DNA of 64,000 nt, taken from positions 1,612,001 to 1,676,000 of the forward strand of contig JBAJFE010000005.1 of NCBI GenBank assembly GCA_037903355.1. The letters are read 5' to 3'. The notes under the pieces are model-generated. The model did not search any database, was not told the DNA's origin, and saw only the letters and a program-made list of their open reading frames with translations. The translations under genes were made by a program, and so were the position numbers. The stretch is from Trichuris trichiura. Its lineage: Eukaryota; Nematoda; Enoplea; Trichinellida; Trichuridae. How positions within the stretch are numbered: position 1 is the first letter of the stretch; each line of letters begins with the position of its first letter. Below, piece by piece: positions 24,350 to 36,241 of the stretch.

Positions 24350-26911
24350 ATTGTTCCAAGAGTTTTGTGATCCTCAAGCCGACATGCCTCCACTGCCGCC
24401 GCTGCCTTTGTTTCAACCAACAGGCTAATAATAATAATTCGTTCGACGTGCACTGAACTACTGTTTATGTTAGGATGCTCGTTGTACCGAACTATAGGGC
24501 AACTTTCAAGGTAGTAATAGTAGTCGTACAGTTGGAGTGTACATTGAGGAGGCTGTTGGTTCGTCCCGCGCTGGCTGGCTTGTAACAATTATGTGCGCCC
24601 CACTTGAAAGTGCCGAAGTAAGAGAGCGAACGTTTCCGACTAGTTAAGCGGCTACCAAATTTGGCCTGAGGCTTTGATCAATGCTGATTGGTTTATTAGC
24701 TGCCTACTGGCATTCCGGCCTGGTTGGCCGACTTTGTTTGTAAGGTTCAGTGGCCAAAGTTGCGGCGGCCGGTCAGTGCGCTTTTCTTGCTCCTTTCCGT
24801 ACGTTTTGCAACCAGTTGTGACGTTGCAGCAGCAGCACCCCACCTACGCAGCAGCGGGTTCGCAATGAAAAGTTCACTTATTTAGGGCGCCTTTCCGAAC
24901 GTCGCTTGAATAGTTAACAGACAAGCGACGTTGTCATTTTCTTCCTTTCCGTCATAAGAAATATTGTTGCCTTTTTCGGACTGGCGGGATAGCTAAAGGC
25001 ATGCAATATTTGATGACTTTGCCTTACCTTCTCGTCGATGTCCCATTTTTATATTTAAAAAAAGTTGCAGTCAAATTTTAGAATGACCTCCGCAGTTTCA
25101 TCTACTATGTCTTCCTCTTTGTCGTAGTAAGAATTCAATAGTGGCATTTTCAACTTGGACGGCGTCAGAAGTTTGGAAAAGTTGCAACGACCTGATTGCT
25201 AGCGTACTTGTATAAATTGACGATTATTTTGTTGAGTTTGTCTGGTAGTCTTTTTGTTTTCGCGGGCTTGTCGAAAAAGCAAACAGGAAAACTGTTGATA
25301 TTGTGTTCTCAATGGGTGCCACTTCTACCGGTTACATCTGTACTTGTTGTTTTTTTGGTCAATGTTCATCCACTTTTCCAAACGCGAAGCTGTCAACGTG
25401 ACAATGTCACCAACCGACCGTCCGCATTGTATTGCTGCCTTGCGCGTTATCCAGAATTGCCAATTGTGGCACACGTGAATTTAAGAAACGATTGTACCTA
25501 AGTTCCTGCAGTCGTTGAGCAGCGAACTGCCGCGGTATTCTTATTTTCGACGTTTGCCCGTTTTTCCAAAGGTCGTTGGCACTGATCACTCTGCGTTCTT
25601 CTGGACAACGAGCTAACTTTGACTATTTGCTCAAAAGTATTATTAGTAAATTTAGATAGAACGCGCATGAAGGAAACGCATCGCCCACAGTGCTTCGGAA
25701 GTTAGGTTAGCAATAATCGAAGAGGAAAATTTGATGCGGACAAAGTCATAAGGAGTAAATGCAGTGAAATTTTATTCATTCTTTCTTTTTACTACCGTAA
25801 ATGGAAAGTTGACATCTTCCTAAGTGGTTTGTTACAGCGGCTCGAATTTGATTTTTATGCAACGAGAAGAGCCTACTTAATACGCAGTTACCGCTTTCGC
25901 GCGAAGCAACTTTAATAATAATACGTAATTTTTTTTTTATTAATAGATTCGTGTTGGCCCATTTTATCTTAACTGGTTTGTTTGACGAATCTTCGCCTTA
26001 ATTTTTCGTTCGCACCTAATTTAAAATTTGAGGACGCTATTGACGAGTCTTAAATTCTTGTAATGGCGTTGAACTGAAGCGTTTATTTTCCGGACGCTCT
26101 ATTCCTGCAAGAATACTTTTACGAAGTTTTAGTACTTCGCTGCTTTTTTCATTTATTCTAAATGAGCATTCACTTTGGTATCCCCTAAACGGTATGGTTT
26201 GCCCGCTCCATCGATCCTTTACGTGGGAGACAAGCTTTGTGGCCAATGTTTGAGGTGTTAGCTCATTTCCTGTTTTGATAGTGCTGACATCATTTTTCCG
26301 CCAGCAAACGCCAAATCGATAATAAATTGTTTATCAGAAAAGCTTTCGCTAATTGATTCTGGTTGCAAACCATTTTGAATCAAGTGGTACCTGCATACTT
26401 CAGAAGAGTTACAATAAATGCAAATCATCTTTCAAAATTTTAGATTGACAATCATCGTTTTCTCCTCTGTGAACGCTGACCTCTATACTCTTCGCGGTTA
26501 ACGGCGATTAGCTTGGAGTAGGATAATTTGATGCATTTATGCAAATTAAAGATTATATGAGTGACAGACAGTATTTCACTTTTCACCTGTGACAACTCTT
26601 TGCATTCATTGCTACAGCCTTTTTCGTTGTTTGTTTCTATTGTTTCGAAGCGGCGCAGCTTTCTTCCATTTGCTTTCATTTTACTTGTCTTCGTCTACTG
26701 GTTTAATCCTTTTCTGCTTTTTTTTCTACTGTAATGCGTTAAGAAATGATTACCGTTGTCAACGAAGCGGTTGCCTGTACGGCAAAAGTTGACGGGTGCG
26801 TTTGTACTGCATTCTGAATTTTGTTGTTTGAAGGTACCCATTGGTACCCTGCGCATCAAACAGCGGTGACGGTAGAAGACCCGAATCGGTTTTTTATGTG
26901 AGCAAAACAAC
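24350..26911. other. Intergenic, no gene recognised
   Basis: Several short open frames of 60-100 codons occur on both strands (for example 25196-25501 plus and 26452-26679 minus). None has a recognisable domain, convincing splice partners or a conserved second copy in the window. Confidence 0.4.
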
Positions 26912-26917
26912 TTTATT
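26912..26917 (-). promoter_or_regulatory. Polyadenylation signal AATAAA
   Basis: Reads aataaa on the minus strand, 12 bases after the stop codon of the Lys/Arg-rich protein. Short 3' ends match the compact style of the rest of the window. Confidence 0.45.
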
Positions 26918-26929
26918 GAAAGCGAAAGC

Positions 26930-27193
26930 CTATTTTCCTTTCTTTTGACTTGCATTTTTGGTTTGGCGTTTTCGTTTGAATGCTATCCTCAGCTTTTTTC
27001 GTGCAGACATTTTTTGAATAGCTTGTTTGGCTCGTTTTTTAAATAGTTCTTTTCTTTTCTTAGGGCCTTTGGATGAAGGCGCCTGGAATAGAAAATCGTT
27101 TGCTGGAATCGTTTTAGCTTATGTACTTACCAGATTGCTTGCCAGGTAATTTTTCTGCTGTCCGCGAGTTGGTTTGGTCGGGGAAAGCCGTTT
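26930..27193 (-). CDS. Small Lys/Arg-rich protein, 3' exons only
   Basis: Two exons (27131-27193 and 26930-27082) separated by a 48-base GT-AG intron join in phase 0. They give a strongly basic tail: KRLSPTKPTRGQQKNYLASN, then GPKKRKELFKKRAKQAIQK and KKLRIAFKRKRQTKN, with a stop at 26930-26932. An AATAAA on the minus strand (26912-26917) lies 12 bases past the stop, which supports a real 3' end. The composition suggests a nuclear or nucleolar, nucleic-acid-binding protein, but no family was recognised. The 5' exon was not found; an ATG-containing piece near 27345 does not join in frame. Confidence 0.4.
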
Positions 27194-27804
27194 CTGCGGA
27201 AAAGAATCGATTTATTACTTCGTTCTCCGCTTAAAATCATCTTATTTCTTATGAGCAATGTGAATCAACTGAAGATTAACAAAGGCTGACATTTATTGTT
27301 TTATAACTAACCGAAAATGTTGCTGTCAGATTGGTGCATTGGCACTTTTGTTCTTAAATGGGCTTTTCAATAATTTGTACCGCTGATTGAATGCTCATAT
27401 CTTCAAAGCAAAAACGTTTGACGACATCTAATACAGACAGGTCAGAATGGTTCCTTAGCGAGTGGGTTTGAAAAGTGAACAAAAAATTAGTTTCAGTTGT
27501 TCTTAAGTTGGAAAAAAGCATAGGACCAATGAAGCTGAAGAAGTATAGCCCACACCGGCTGCATAAAGATCTGTAGAATCATCGGTGCGTAAGTTGCATT
27601 GAGTGAAACGCAAGGTCAATGTTTCTTTGGACATTCTTCTTGTTTTAACTTACTGTTACGTATGAGATAGTCTTGACGGTTCGATCGACCGTAGACGAAA
27701 GTAGTTACGTAAAACAGGTTAAGCGTTTGTTACCTTTTGCGTTTGAAGCGTTACGTCGACGACGTGGCGGAAAAAGCTCATCGTTGACGTATTTGTCTTT
27801 CCAT

Positions 27805-28715
27805 TTAATGGGTGCTGGTACAGTCCCACTTGGTATGCTTTTCCAGATTCAATGCATACCAGTGGAGCTCCCAGGAGCTATAAGTAAGCTCAGTTACCGC
27901 GTTGGGACCTTTTCCGTTGGTTACCAATTCGTGTGATTGTTCTTCATGCGTAACGCAGAATCCAGATTCCCTTTTCAAAGTTATATCTTCCTTCTCGCAG
28001 TGGTCTTTCGTAACTATCTTCATCGGTTTCGCAATAATTTTACCCTCTTTGTATATGGAAGTATAGCAGAGCTGACCGTCTTGTAATTTCAAACTAGACC
28101 ATGCTGTGCATATAGCGAACGCTTTGTCGTTGAATACCACTGGCCTTTTCAACAGCAGTATTGCTGGCCTTGTCAGCCTAGTGCTGATCACTCGTTCTTT
28201 ATTAACGAACGTTATCTTTCTGATTCGACTCCTCATGCCACTGGAAATGAATGGACCAACTTTATCCGTTTGGAAGTGAACCTTTAACGCAAAATGAAAT
28301 TAATGCAGACAGCTAGCTAACGTTGTACCTATGCGGACAAACTTGTAGCACGAATGACGCGAGTTTGTCCAATATTTTCCAGCTGAAACATTTTCCCGAG
28401 GTGAGAATAGCGAACGAATAGTTGTAAGGTCGATCCGGTATGATACTGCCCAGGCAGATAACGTGGTTAATAACCTTTAAGCTGATTACTGCATTCCACG
28501 GGAACGGTTCTTCGCTTTCAAGGTGGCTTGCCGCATTTTCACCGTTACACATTATCGGACCTTCATTATCGTCTTGCTCCTTTACGCGTGCGTTTATCTG
28601 AAAGGTCATTCAGACTGTTGGTTCGCTTTGAAATTTGAGAAGTTCTTCTTACTGCTTCCTTTGGCGTCACTATTAAGCAGCAAAGTATCAATGAATCGTA
28701 CAATATCCATCTCAT
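27805..28715 (-). CDS. Secreted trypsin-like serine protease homologue, catalytically dead
   Basis: Three exons join exactly: 28653-28715 (signal peptide MRWILYDSLILCCLIVTPKE), 28329-28597 and 27805-28240, with introns of 55 and 88 bases, giving about 255 residues, the usual length of a chymotrypsin-fold protein. Family landmarks are present in order: PFPWNAVISLK (PWQVSL region), CLGSIIP (CGGSLI), AILTSGKC (the A-A-H-C site), RPAILLLKRPVVFND (the D-I-A-L-L region), ICTAW (ICLP region) and TNGKGPNAV (the G-D-S-G-G-P site). All three catalytic positions are replaced: His by Lys, the Asp region by Arg/Pro, and Ser by Lys. It is therefore predicted to be a secreted pseudoprotease, possibly a binding or decoy protein. 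The assignment rests on order and spacing of degenerate motifs and is less certain than the housekeeping genes. Confidence 0.7.
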
Positions 28716-31367
28716 TCTTTTGTCGCTAATTCACCATCGAAAGCGGCCAAAAATAATTGAACTGATACTGGCTTTTCTACGCGTTTATTAGTAGCGCGAT
28801 AATTGAACAGCTTTCATTTGTAGGCAGTATGGAAGTTTTTATGTGGTATGTTTGCGGTTTTGTTTGTAGAGCTGTCGCTTTGCTATTGTTTTGAGCTTTA
28901 CGGGCATCAAGATTGTGGGAGATACGAAATATTTCTGTAGGCTTGCCAGTAGGTAGCGTACGTCAACATTTCTTTGCCCTATTTGAAAGATTTGTACTAG
29001 GTAGTAACTATGCCAACTAAGCCGCCTACTATCGAATTTTTCATTCTTTTTCTAATAACAGTAGTTGACGTAAACGTCTGAAAGGGATTCAGTGCCTTTT
29101 ATTACCTATTGCTCGTCGGCGTACAACTACTTTACATACAGACTCATTGGTTAAAATAAAATGCTGAAACTTTAATATTCAGAAGTACACGTAAGGGAAA
29201 GTCTCTAGTTGACTTACCGTGCTTAGAATTTGTAGCGTCTGCCTGGTAACGTATCAAAGTGAGAGTGTAGGTATACGTCACTGAATGAACCGCATCTGAA
29301 GAGGTAAATAAATTTCGTGTCATTGAAGAGAGAAAGAAGTTTTTTGCTCCTCTGGCTAACTTATCAAATTCAATAAAAGGTCAGCACTGAAATAGAGTCG
29401 ATGACTTAAAATTTTGCGCGTTGTCGCGCGGAGAATATTAATAAGAATAAATGCTCGTGTGTTTAAGGTTGACATAGAAGATGCGCTTAGTAAAGACATT
29501 GTGAATATTGCATCCATTGTTCTTAGTTTGACTTTTTGCGTCTAATTTCATTGGTACAGGAATGCAGCTGACAGTGAAGACGTCGTTCCGTTGAGTTTGC
29601 TACTCATATTGTTGGCCAATATTTTCTGTAGCAAAATGTCTCAGACAGGTTGACACTTTTTCGTAAGGCGTTTTGCCTCCGCTCCGACGACACGAACAAG
29701 CCCTTCGTTTCTGACTATAAAAGGTAAGTAGTGCATTTTTATCTATCGTTTCGAACGCCATTTCCTAAGGGGTTTTCGCACCCCGAAATTCTCAAGCGAA
29801 GGTGCTGGTGTTGTCTCAAAGGCGCTCCACCGTCATACCGTAACTTTTCCACTCATTCTGTTCTGTCTTTGCCCAAGTCTATCACTAAGCTTAAGGTATA
29901 GGCTTAAGTAAAGGCAGAACGGAATGGCAGCTTGTTTTTCAGTAATGAATCCGCATTTTTCAAACCGTGGGGCAGCTGCGAGACAAGATCAGGAGCTCCT
30001 ATAATCATATAAATTCCCATTTTTGCTTTTGTTACTAATGGTAGGAATAGCGACAGCGTATCTTAAATAATTGCCCTGTACACCTCTTGGAGATGAAGGT
30101 CAGCGTGCGCTTTTCATTCTTATTGCATGCGTACTACTTGCAAAGCTGCCACTGAGCTCAGCATTGTTCAGTCATGTCAAATAAATGACGTCATTGACAA
30201 AGTACATACCGTTTCGCGCCTGCTGTTGTTATACGGTTAGTATAGGCTTCTTCATCGTTGGTTCTTTTGGAGTTCCAACGATGAAAATGAGTTTACGAGG
30301 AAAGTTTCATTGTTTTTTTCTTAGCGGGTTCATACAAGTTGCGCCCTGCGAAGTAGGGTGCAATTGTTCCAACATCGGCTTGCGTTCTCCTTTAGAAAAA
30401 CTTGTGTAAACACTCTTGTAAGCTGCCGTCGCCTTCTTTTACTAACAGGCGCAAAATGCCCGTTCTATGTATAGCGTGTGCCAACGTAGTTCGTAAATAC
30501 AGTATTTGCGAAGAATTTTATTCTGTGTAGGATTTAGGCTGAATAATAAAAACAAATTTGTTTTATTACTCATTTTCTACGCCTGTTTAGTGAGAAACGT
30601 TCAGTTGCAGTTAATGCTAAAACAAAACTAGTATTTAAAGTCTATTTTGTTAATACGCAAGTCAGTAGAATTCTAATAGCTTCGCTGTGCCCACGGAAGC
30701 AACAAGGTTTATTAATACACTTGCGACTTTTTAATGAACGAACTTTTGGGACTGCTTTTTCACTGTCCTATTGTGTAGCTTATAGCTCAGACGCTGAATA
30801 TAGGAAGCATGTCCCGAAGGATTCGTTCATTAAAAATTCATTGTAAAACCAATTGCGTCCGTATTATACAGTGAAGATAACTTCATGATAAGGAAGCACT
30901 TGTACAAACAGCTGCATCTCGGCACCTTATTTGTCCGCCAGAAATTCCAACAGCTTTTCTCTTGTTGCATGTTGAAACTTCCAGAATGAGATTGTTGCTT
31001 CATTAATTCGCATTATCCTCCATTTCCTCTGACGTTGGTTAGTTGTGATCCCTTTTTAAATCTTTTTATCCCAATGAGTCGCTTCAAATATAGTTTTGTT
31101 ATACTTAGCCAGATGCTAAATGTTTTGTATGATTGTTTGGTAAGGGAAGTGGTCACATCCGAATTTCTCCAAGTTTGAGTTGACCTATAGCGCATACCTT
31201 AAAACCTCTCGTATTAATCAATACTAGTCTCGAATAGTTTTGCATTAGTCATTGTTTCATTGATTTCTAGATAGGATAGTGACCAATTTGTAATAACGTT
31301 TCGGTTGAAGACATTTTCCTGAACCTATCGCGCTCGCAACATAGCAGCAGCGGCAGGAGCAGCTTTA
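28716..31367. other. Intergenic, no gene recognised
   Basis: AT-rich spacer of 2.6 kb without supported exons. It contains one small palindromic element (listed separately at 30727-30836). Confidence 0.4.
30727..30836. repeat. Short inverted-repeat element
   Basis: About 110 bases with imperfect arms of 25-26 bases: tttttaatgaacga at the left is mirrored by tcgttcattaaaaa at the right, and tgggac is mirrored by gtcccg. A second nested pair (tccta/tagga) lies inside. The shape is MITE-like, but no clear target duplication was seen. Confidence 0.5.
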
Positions 31368-32820
31368 TCACTTGTACGCAATCAGATGACCAAGAAAGCA
31401 GAAAAGCACAAAGTAGATGGTAATCAAATAACAAGTTCTTCTGGCAAGTCTGATATCCCAATCAACCGATGATCTCTTTATACCGCGAATAGATTGAACA
31501 ATGGCCACTGCCGTTAATATGCTAATTACTTGGAGAACAAGCGCGGACAGGAGTTCCATTCTGAATGCCATGGAGCTAAATCCTTTCACTATATTTCCCT
31601 TGCATCCATTGACATGGATAATTTCATTCCATTTCTTTATATTTTCTTTGCTTCCGTCAAAACTAAAATGAACCGACTGAGCGCATTGCCGATTCTATTA
31701 TAATACGGCTAATAGCCAAAAGAAGCTGTCTTTGCTTACCGGTTTTTGTAAGTGTCGCTAGAGCAACCAGATTCTTGTTTTCGGCAACAGCTTTCCGGTG
31801 TTAGTGGAACGACGGCTTCTTGGTTCCACTTTGCTTTCGCTCCTTGAAGAATACCCCAATTAGTGTTTTCACTGAAGTGGATAACGTGGTAATATGCGCC
31901 CAGTTTCGGTTGCGCATCGAAGCCGCAACAGCTGTAGGATGATTGCAGCTTATCGACCAAGTTATCAAAGTAGGCATGTTTGTAAATGGTCCCATAGAAG
32001 TGGCCAACGTAAGCCTGAAAAGTATTGTTTCTACACTTGCTTTATCGTGATTTCGTATGGCAATGGTTTGGGGTACACTTGCGCGTCGTTTCGGTAGGAA
32101 AAGCACTTCAATTTACCTTGTAAAGCATTTCCACTTCTTCTCCTAACCGTGCCCAAGTTGCAAATGAAGCTATCAGAAAGGGCGGAGCTACCGCAATAAG
32201 AAACGTTATGGAGAGCACAGCGTAGTACTTCACGCATCTGGTCTGTACTGTTGCGATTCCCCATATTCCAAGTAAACAAACAACTGATAGTATATAGCCG
32301 AGCGATATGAGCAACGGTAACGGCGTCTTAATCTGAAAAGTATACTAATAAATATGCTGCGTTAGAAACATAATAGTTGTTATGTTTGTTGCGGGGATTT
32401 GCGAGGGGTCCTTCTCTATATATGTTACATAGAAAATACAGCGTATTGTCAGCGTTCGTTTTGAAAACAACTTAAGAGACTACTAACCAAATCCACCGTA
32501 TCAGCCAGTGTGCGATTCTCTTCGTGTATAAACTGCGTTGTCTTTTCGGTCACTTGTTGAAGCGTATTGCTCAGTTTTGCGTATTGCATCGAGCTTATCA
32601 TAGCGAGATGACAAATAGCGAGAAGTAACACAATTGATATGTACTGTAAGAAGCGAGTAGTTGCTGGTAGCGGGTTAGCAAAGGTAGTCGTGGTGTCCAT
32701 TTGGGTTGCAAACGTGCTTTGGCCCAACGCAGTGCTTTGTACATCATGGTCCACGCGGTGCTGTGGCATTTTCTGAGGCGACTTTTCCGGAGACTTTTCA
32801 ACCCACTTCCCTCGTCCCAT
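31368..32820 (-). CDS. Tetraspanin
   Basis: Four exons give a complete four-transmembrane protein. Exon 1 (from 32820) encodes a basic, polar N-terminus and TM1 (LQYISIVLLLAICHLAMI), ending at a GTTAGT donor. Exon 2 holds TM2 (ISLGYILSVVCLLGIWGIA) and TM3 (YYAVLSITFLIAVAPPFLI). Exon 3 (about 31738-32015) holds the large extracellular loop with the hallmark CCG motif (SSYSCCGFDAQP), then PESCC and a GC pair. Exon 4 holds a further loop Cys (VNGCKG), TM4 (LLSALVLQVISILTAVAIV) and a short tail. The cysteine pattern is diagnostic. The protein should sit in the plasma membrane or an endosomal membrane as an organiser of partner proteins. This is the intact member of a pair; the other copy is a pseudogene at about 36242-36954. 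Confidence 0.85.
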
Positions 32821-33489
32821 ATTTACAGACAGCTGGTTGCACTTATTATGGTTCGCCTTCTTGGAAAGCTGATTTATATTTATTTTTGGCTGTCCAACTA
32901 TGTTACATAGTTTACAACTTTAAAACAGGCGGTGAGGTTTTAAACGACCTGCTACAATAAGCGCTTATCTAGCTTGAGCATCATTTATGCTGCATGCAAC
33001 TGACCGACTAAGTTTTACTACGCGTGGGCATCTACTTAGCCTATTAATTTTTAAAAAAATGATGACATGCTTATGCACTGTTTTGCTTGCTTTCCCTTGT
33101 TCTCCATTCCGTACGTAAGCGTCCTCCAAGTTTGAACGTAAAAAGCGCGTTAGGCTATCCATTGATTTCGTAGCTTAAACATATTCATGCCACGAGCAGT
33201 TGTTCCGGCGTTAGGTTTACGTCACGACATTTCGAGTCATTCAGCAAATTAGCTAAAATTTAATTTGCTGGAGCATGGTGCAATGTTTTTCGTTACCAAT
33301 ATTGTTAATCGAATTTTTTAAAATTAACTTATTTACAAGCTAATGAACAGATTCCTAGGTTATTGGTAGTTTTCTGCTTGTAGAATGCCCCGCTGCTTAC
33401 TGACTTTTAAAGAAGCACGTCTTACTTTACTGTGCCATAAAATGGGATCGTACATGGTGGTTATGACGCGGTAGAAGACTTCATTCTCT

Positions 33490-34504
33490 TCAGTAGGTTG
33501 TGAACCCTCCGTCGGTCGCGTAAATGCCGCCAGTAAGGCTAGACGCTTCGTCACTGAGAAGGAGCAATATTATGGATGCTTGTTCCCAAACGGTTGAAGG
33601 AGGATGCTTTGAGTGAGCGTGATTTATTAGGCTGCCTCTTTTTAGTAGATTAGCATTAAACATGCCATTTTCTATTAGTAGCTTTACCACTTGGTTTATT
33701 CGAGCCAACATATCGGTATCCGTATTCCCCATGTTCACTGAATTCACTCGTATTCCATATTTGGCGTAGTCGATGGCTGCATTTTTCGTTAAACCATTGA
33801 TAGCATGCTTGCTGGCCGTGTAAGCGGGCATGTAACTTATTCCAACTATACCTACGGCGGAAGCAATGTTCACTATAGCTCCTCCTTGACCTTGTTTTAT
33901 CATCTGTTTTAGCTCAGCTCTCAGTGACTTGAAAACTCCACCCGCATTTACGTCTATCACTCGTTGCCAGTAATCGTCAGTTGCTGAATGGATAGGAGCG
34001 GTGATAAGATGAGAATGCTTTTTGAAGTCGATCGGTTCTCCTGAATAGATGCCGTCTGTTACTCCGGCAGCATTGAGTGCGTAGTCGATTCGTCCGAATG
34101 CGTTCACCGCTTCTTGGACCATTCTTTCGGCGTCTTCCGTTTTTGATACATCTATTTCTAACGCGATAGCATTGCCTCCGTTGGCAGCAATTTCATTTGC
34201 CGTTTCTTTGCCTTTTTCGGCTAGCCAATCGGCAATGACAATGTTAGCTCCTTCTTTGGCAGCACGAATGGCCACAGCTCTGCCCATCCCTCTGGCGCCA
34301 CCTGTAATCAGAATAGTTTTCCCTTGGAAACGATTTGGAATGTAGTGATCTGGGTCGACTGGATTAATGTCGACTCCGTATGCGAACTTCTGAAACCTCG
34401 AGCCATGGGAAGCATTATCAAATAGGCAATGTGGCTGGCGACCCTACCGAAAATAAGATGCAAATGAACCAGCTGGGAACAATCATCCTTAAAACCAATT
34501 TCAT
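33490..34504 (-). CDS. Secreted short-chain dehydrogenase/reductase, copy 1
   Basis: Classical SDR with a signal peptide. Exon 1 (34448-34504) encodes MKLVLRMIVPSWFICILFS; a 58-base intron (34390-34447) is followed by exon 2 (33490-34389). Motifs: TGGARGMG (cofactor glycine motif) about 35 residues into exon 2, IADW at the end of strand 2, LNAAG, the catalytic Ser in NIASAVG, YTASK (catalytic Y-x-x-x-K) and GIRVNSVNMGNTDTD. It ends GGIYATDGGFTTY. The intron call is supported because the duplicate at 38.5 kb differs by one base inside it, which would break the frame if it were coding. Substrate is unknown. SDRs with a secretion signal are uncommon, so an extracellular or lumenal role is an inference. 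The close match of the core to bacterial-type SDRs could reflect old transfer but was not tested. Confidence 0.85.
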
Positions 34505-35876
34505 TTTGCGAAGCGTCGTCCTGCCTTCAAAGGTAAATTTTATTTCCGCTTCGAAATGCGGTGAATTTATAAGTTGCGTTTCTGTGTTGATTAAGTCAAG
34601 TGATGTTTCTTTTTACCAGCACGCCGGTAGGCTATTGAGCTATTGCGCGAGCAATTCTTTAAACAGACGTTCTCTTGAATGTTTGCGTTGCAAATGCAAA
34701 TTTGTGTTTGTGCGGCTTCTCCAGTTTTAGCGGTGTTAAAACAGCGTTCGCGTTGGATCATCCTTTAATTAGCGCTCTTACTTGTGCTACAGCAATGTTT
34801 ATCAACTGATTTTCTTGTAGTGACGTAATAATTTTTTTTAGTATTCGTGTAATCTCATAACAGGGCAGACAATACCATTAATATATTTACCTCCTTGATT
34901 CATTGTTGGCCTGTTACCACGAAAAAGTTTCATTGGTACTTATTCGAGCTGGGTTACGGAATTTTTAGAGGGGCAAATGTTCAAGGCTTCGTAAAGACAG
35001 CGCAAAAGTTGCCTGAAAGCTCCGTAACGCATTTCGTCTAAATTCATGTAAAGGTCTTTCCTGTACAAAAGGTAAACTCTAAAAGAAAAAATGAAAGAAC
35101 CTCTGAAGGAGTGGGTAGCCAATTTGTTGGTCCGTTAAGCATTCGTTGGCTAGTGGGTGAGGTTCACCTGCGAATAATTCATTCTGAAAATGCCTTCCGT
35201 ACGTTTCCTTCTTGCCGTATGCGATTTCTGGATTTATTGAAAGATTTTTAGAAATCATACTTGGCTGATGCCATTTATTTTTTTTAAAATAAAGCTTACC
35301 GTTAGCGTGTTTCTTTTAATAACGTTGAAATGGGCATTCTCACGCTTTGAGCAAACTAACTGCCCACCACTAAGGGCTGAAATACGCAGTCGGAAATGTT
35401 TCAGGCGTGATTCCAAATACTTCATTCAAAAAAATGCTGTACAATCTGCGTTCTCTATTGTTTTTCCTGCGGATGTGTTGTTCCGCTCCTATCAAAGCTG
35501 ACCTTTCACCTCCCAACAGGTCTTAAGGTAAAACTCGATGAAGGGAGGCACAGATATAGCGGAACGAAAGAGCGTGTTGCTTGAGAAAATAATTTTTTGA
35601 GCCTATGGGTGAAATAAAAAACCAAAAAAATTACAATGTATGCAACAAGACAATGTAAGGTTTATGATTTTTTTAAAAAATCATTTGAAATAAAAGAATA
35701 CAAATAAAGATTAGAAAATTGTGAAGTGGCGAAAATGAAGTGAGAAGCAAATAATTGCCGCATTCACCAACATATTTCTATTTTTCTGTCTTTCTCTGCC
35801 CACGATAGAAGTGGACGTGAGTCAAGACTTTGCATTTCCAATAATGACTTGTTTTCTTCGTAACGGGTTTTTTCAT
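34505..35876. other. Spacer within the duplication, one conserved open frame
   Basis: No recognised gene. One minus-strand frame (34940-35122) stays open and recognisable in both duplication copies (LYRKD, EMRYGA and ICPS in common), but it lacks a start and domain that could be trusted. A plus-strand frame near 35750-35840 (AFTNIFL, CLSLPTIEVDVSQDF) is likewise partly shared with 39900-39990. Confidence 0.35.
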
Positions 35877-35991
35877 ATTTTATTCTAAAATTTTCGCGGC
35901 ATTTTTAACCCGTTATTCATTAAACGTTTATTCCAAAAAAACGTTTAATGAATAACGGGTTAAAAATCCCGCGAAAATTTTAGAATAAAAT
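35877..35991. repeat. Near-perfect hairpin (foldback) insertion
   Basis: Two 53-base arms (35877-35929 and 35939-35991) are reverse complements with a single clear mismatch, separated by a 9-base loop. The outermost bases are attttattctaaaattttcg. The homologous position in duplication copy 2 (about 39992-40000) lacks it and reads straight through, so about 150 bases including the 29-base left flank were gained in copy 1 or lost from copy 2. The pentamer aatga occurs at both junctions, compatible with a short target duplication. Confidence 0.8.
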
Positions 35992-36241
35992 GATTTTTTA
36001 TTTTTATTTACTTCTTTTCTCTTTCATTTTTTTACTCGTTCGCGGCCTTTTATACGCCCTTAGCGTCATTCTTGTCAAGTTTATAAAGCTTTGTAAAAAT
36101 GTTTTAGATTGACCCGAAATATCTGTCAGGTCGACGAATGTCTTAAACAATTCTACGTGCACTGGTTAGAATGTTTTTCGACTGTCACGTTTTTCCCAGA
36201 AATGACTGCTTTCATACATGTTTTCATTCTGATTGCGTACA

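Larger units (their letters stand above)
31370..36240. repeat. Tandem duplication, copy 1 (4.9 kb)
   Basis: The segment starting agctttatcacttgtacgca at about 31370 begins again at about 36241, and homology continues in the same order and orientation through the tetraspanin, the SDR gene and the spacer behind it. It ends near the repeated stretch cgcggccttttatacgcc and tcaagtttataaa (about 36041-36085 and about 40048-40095). Copy 1 keeps the intact tetraspanin and SDR and carries an extra hairpin insertion at 35840-35991. Confidence 0.85.
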
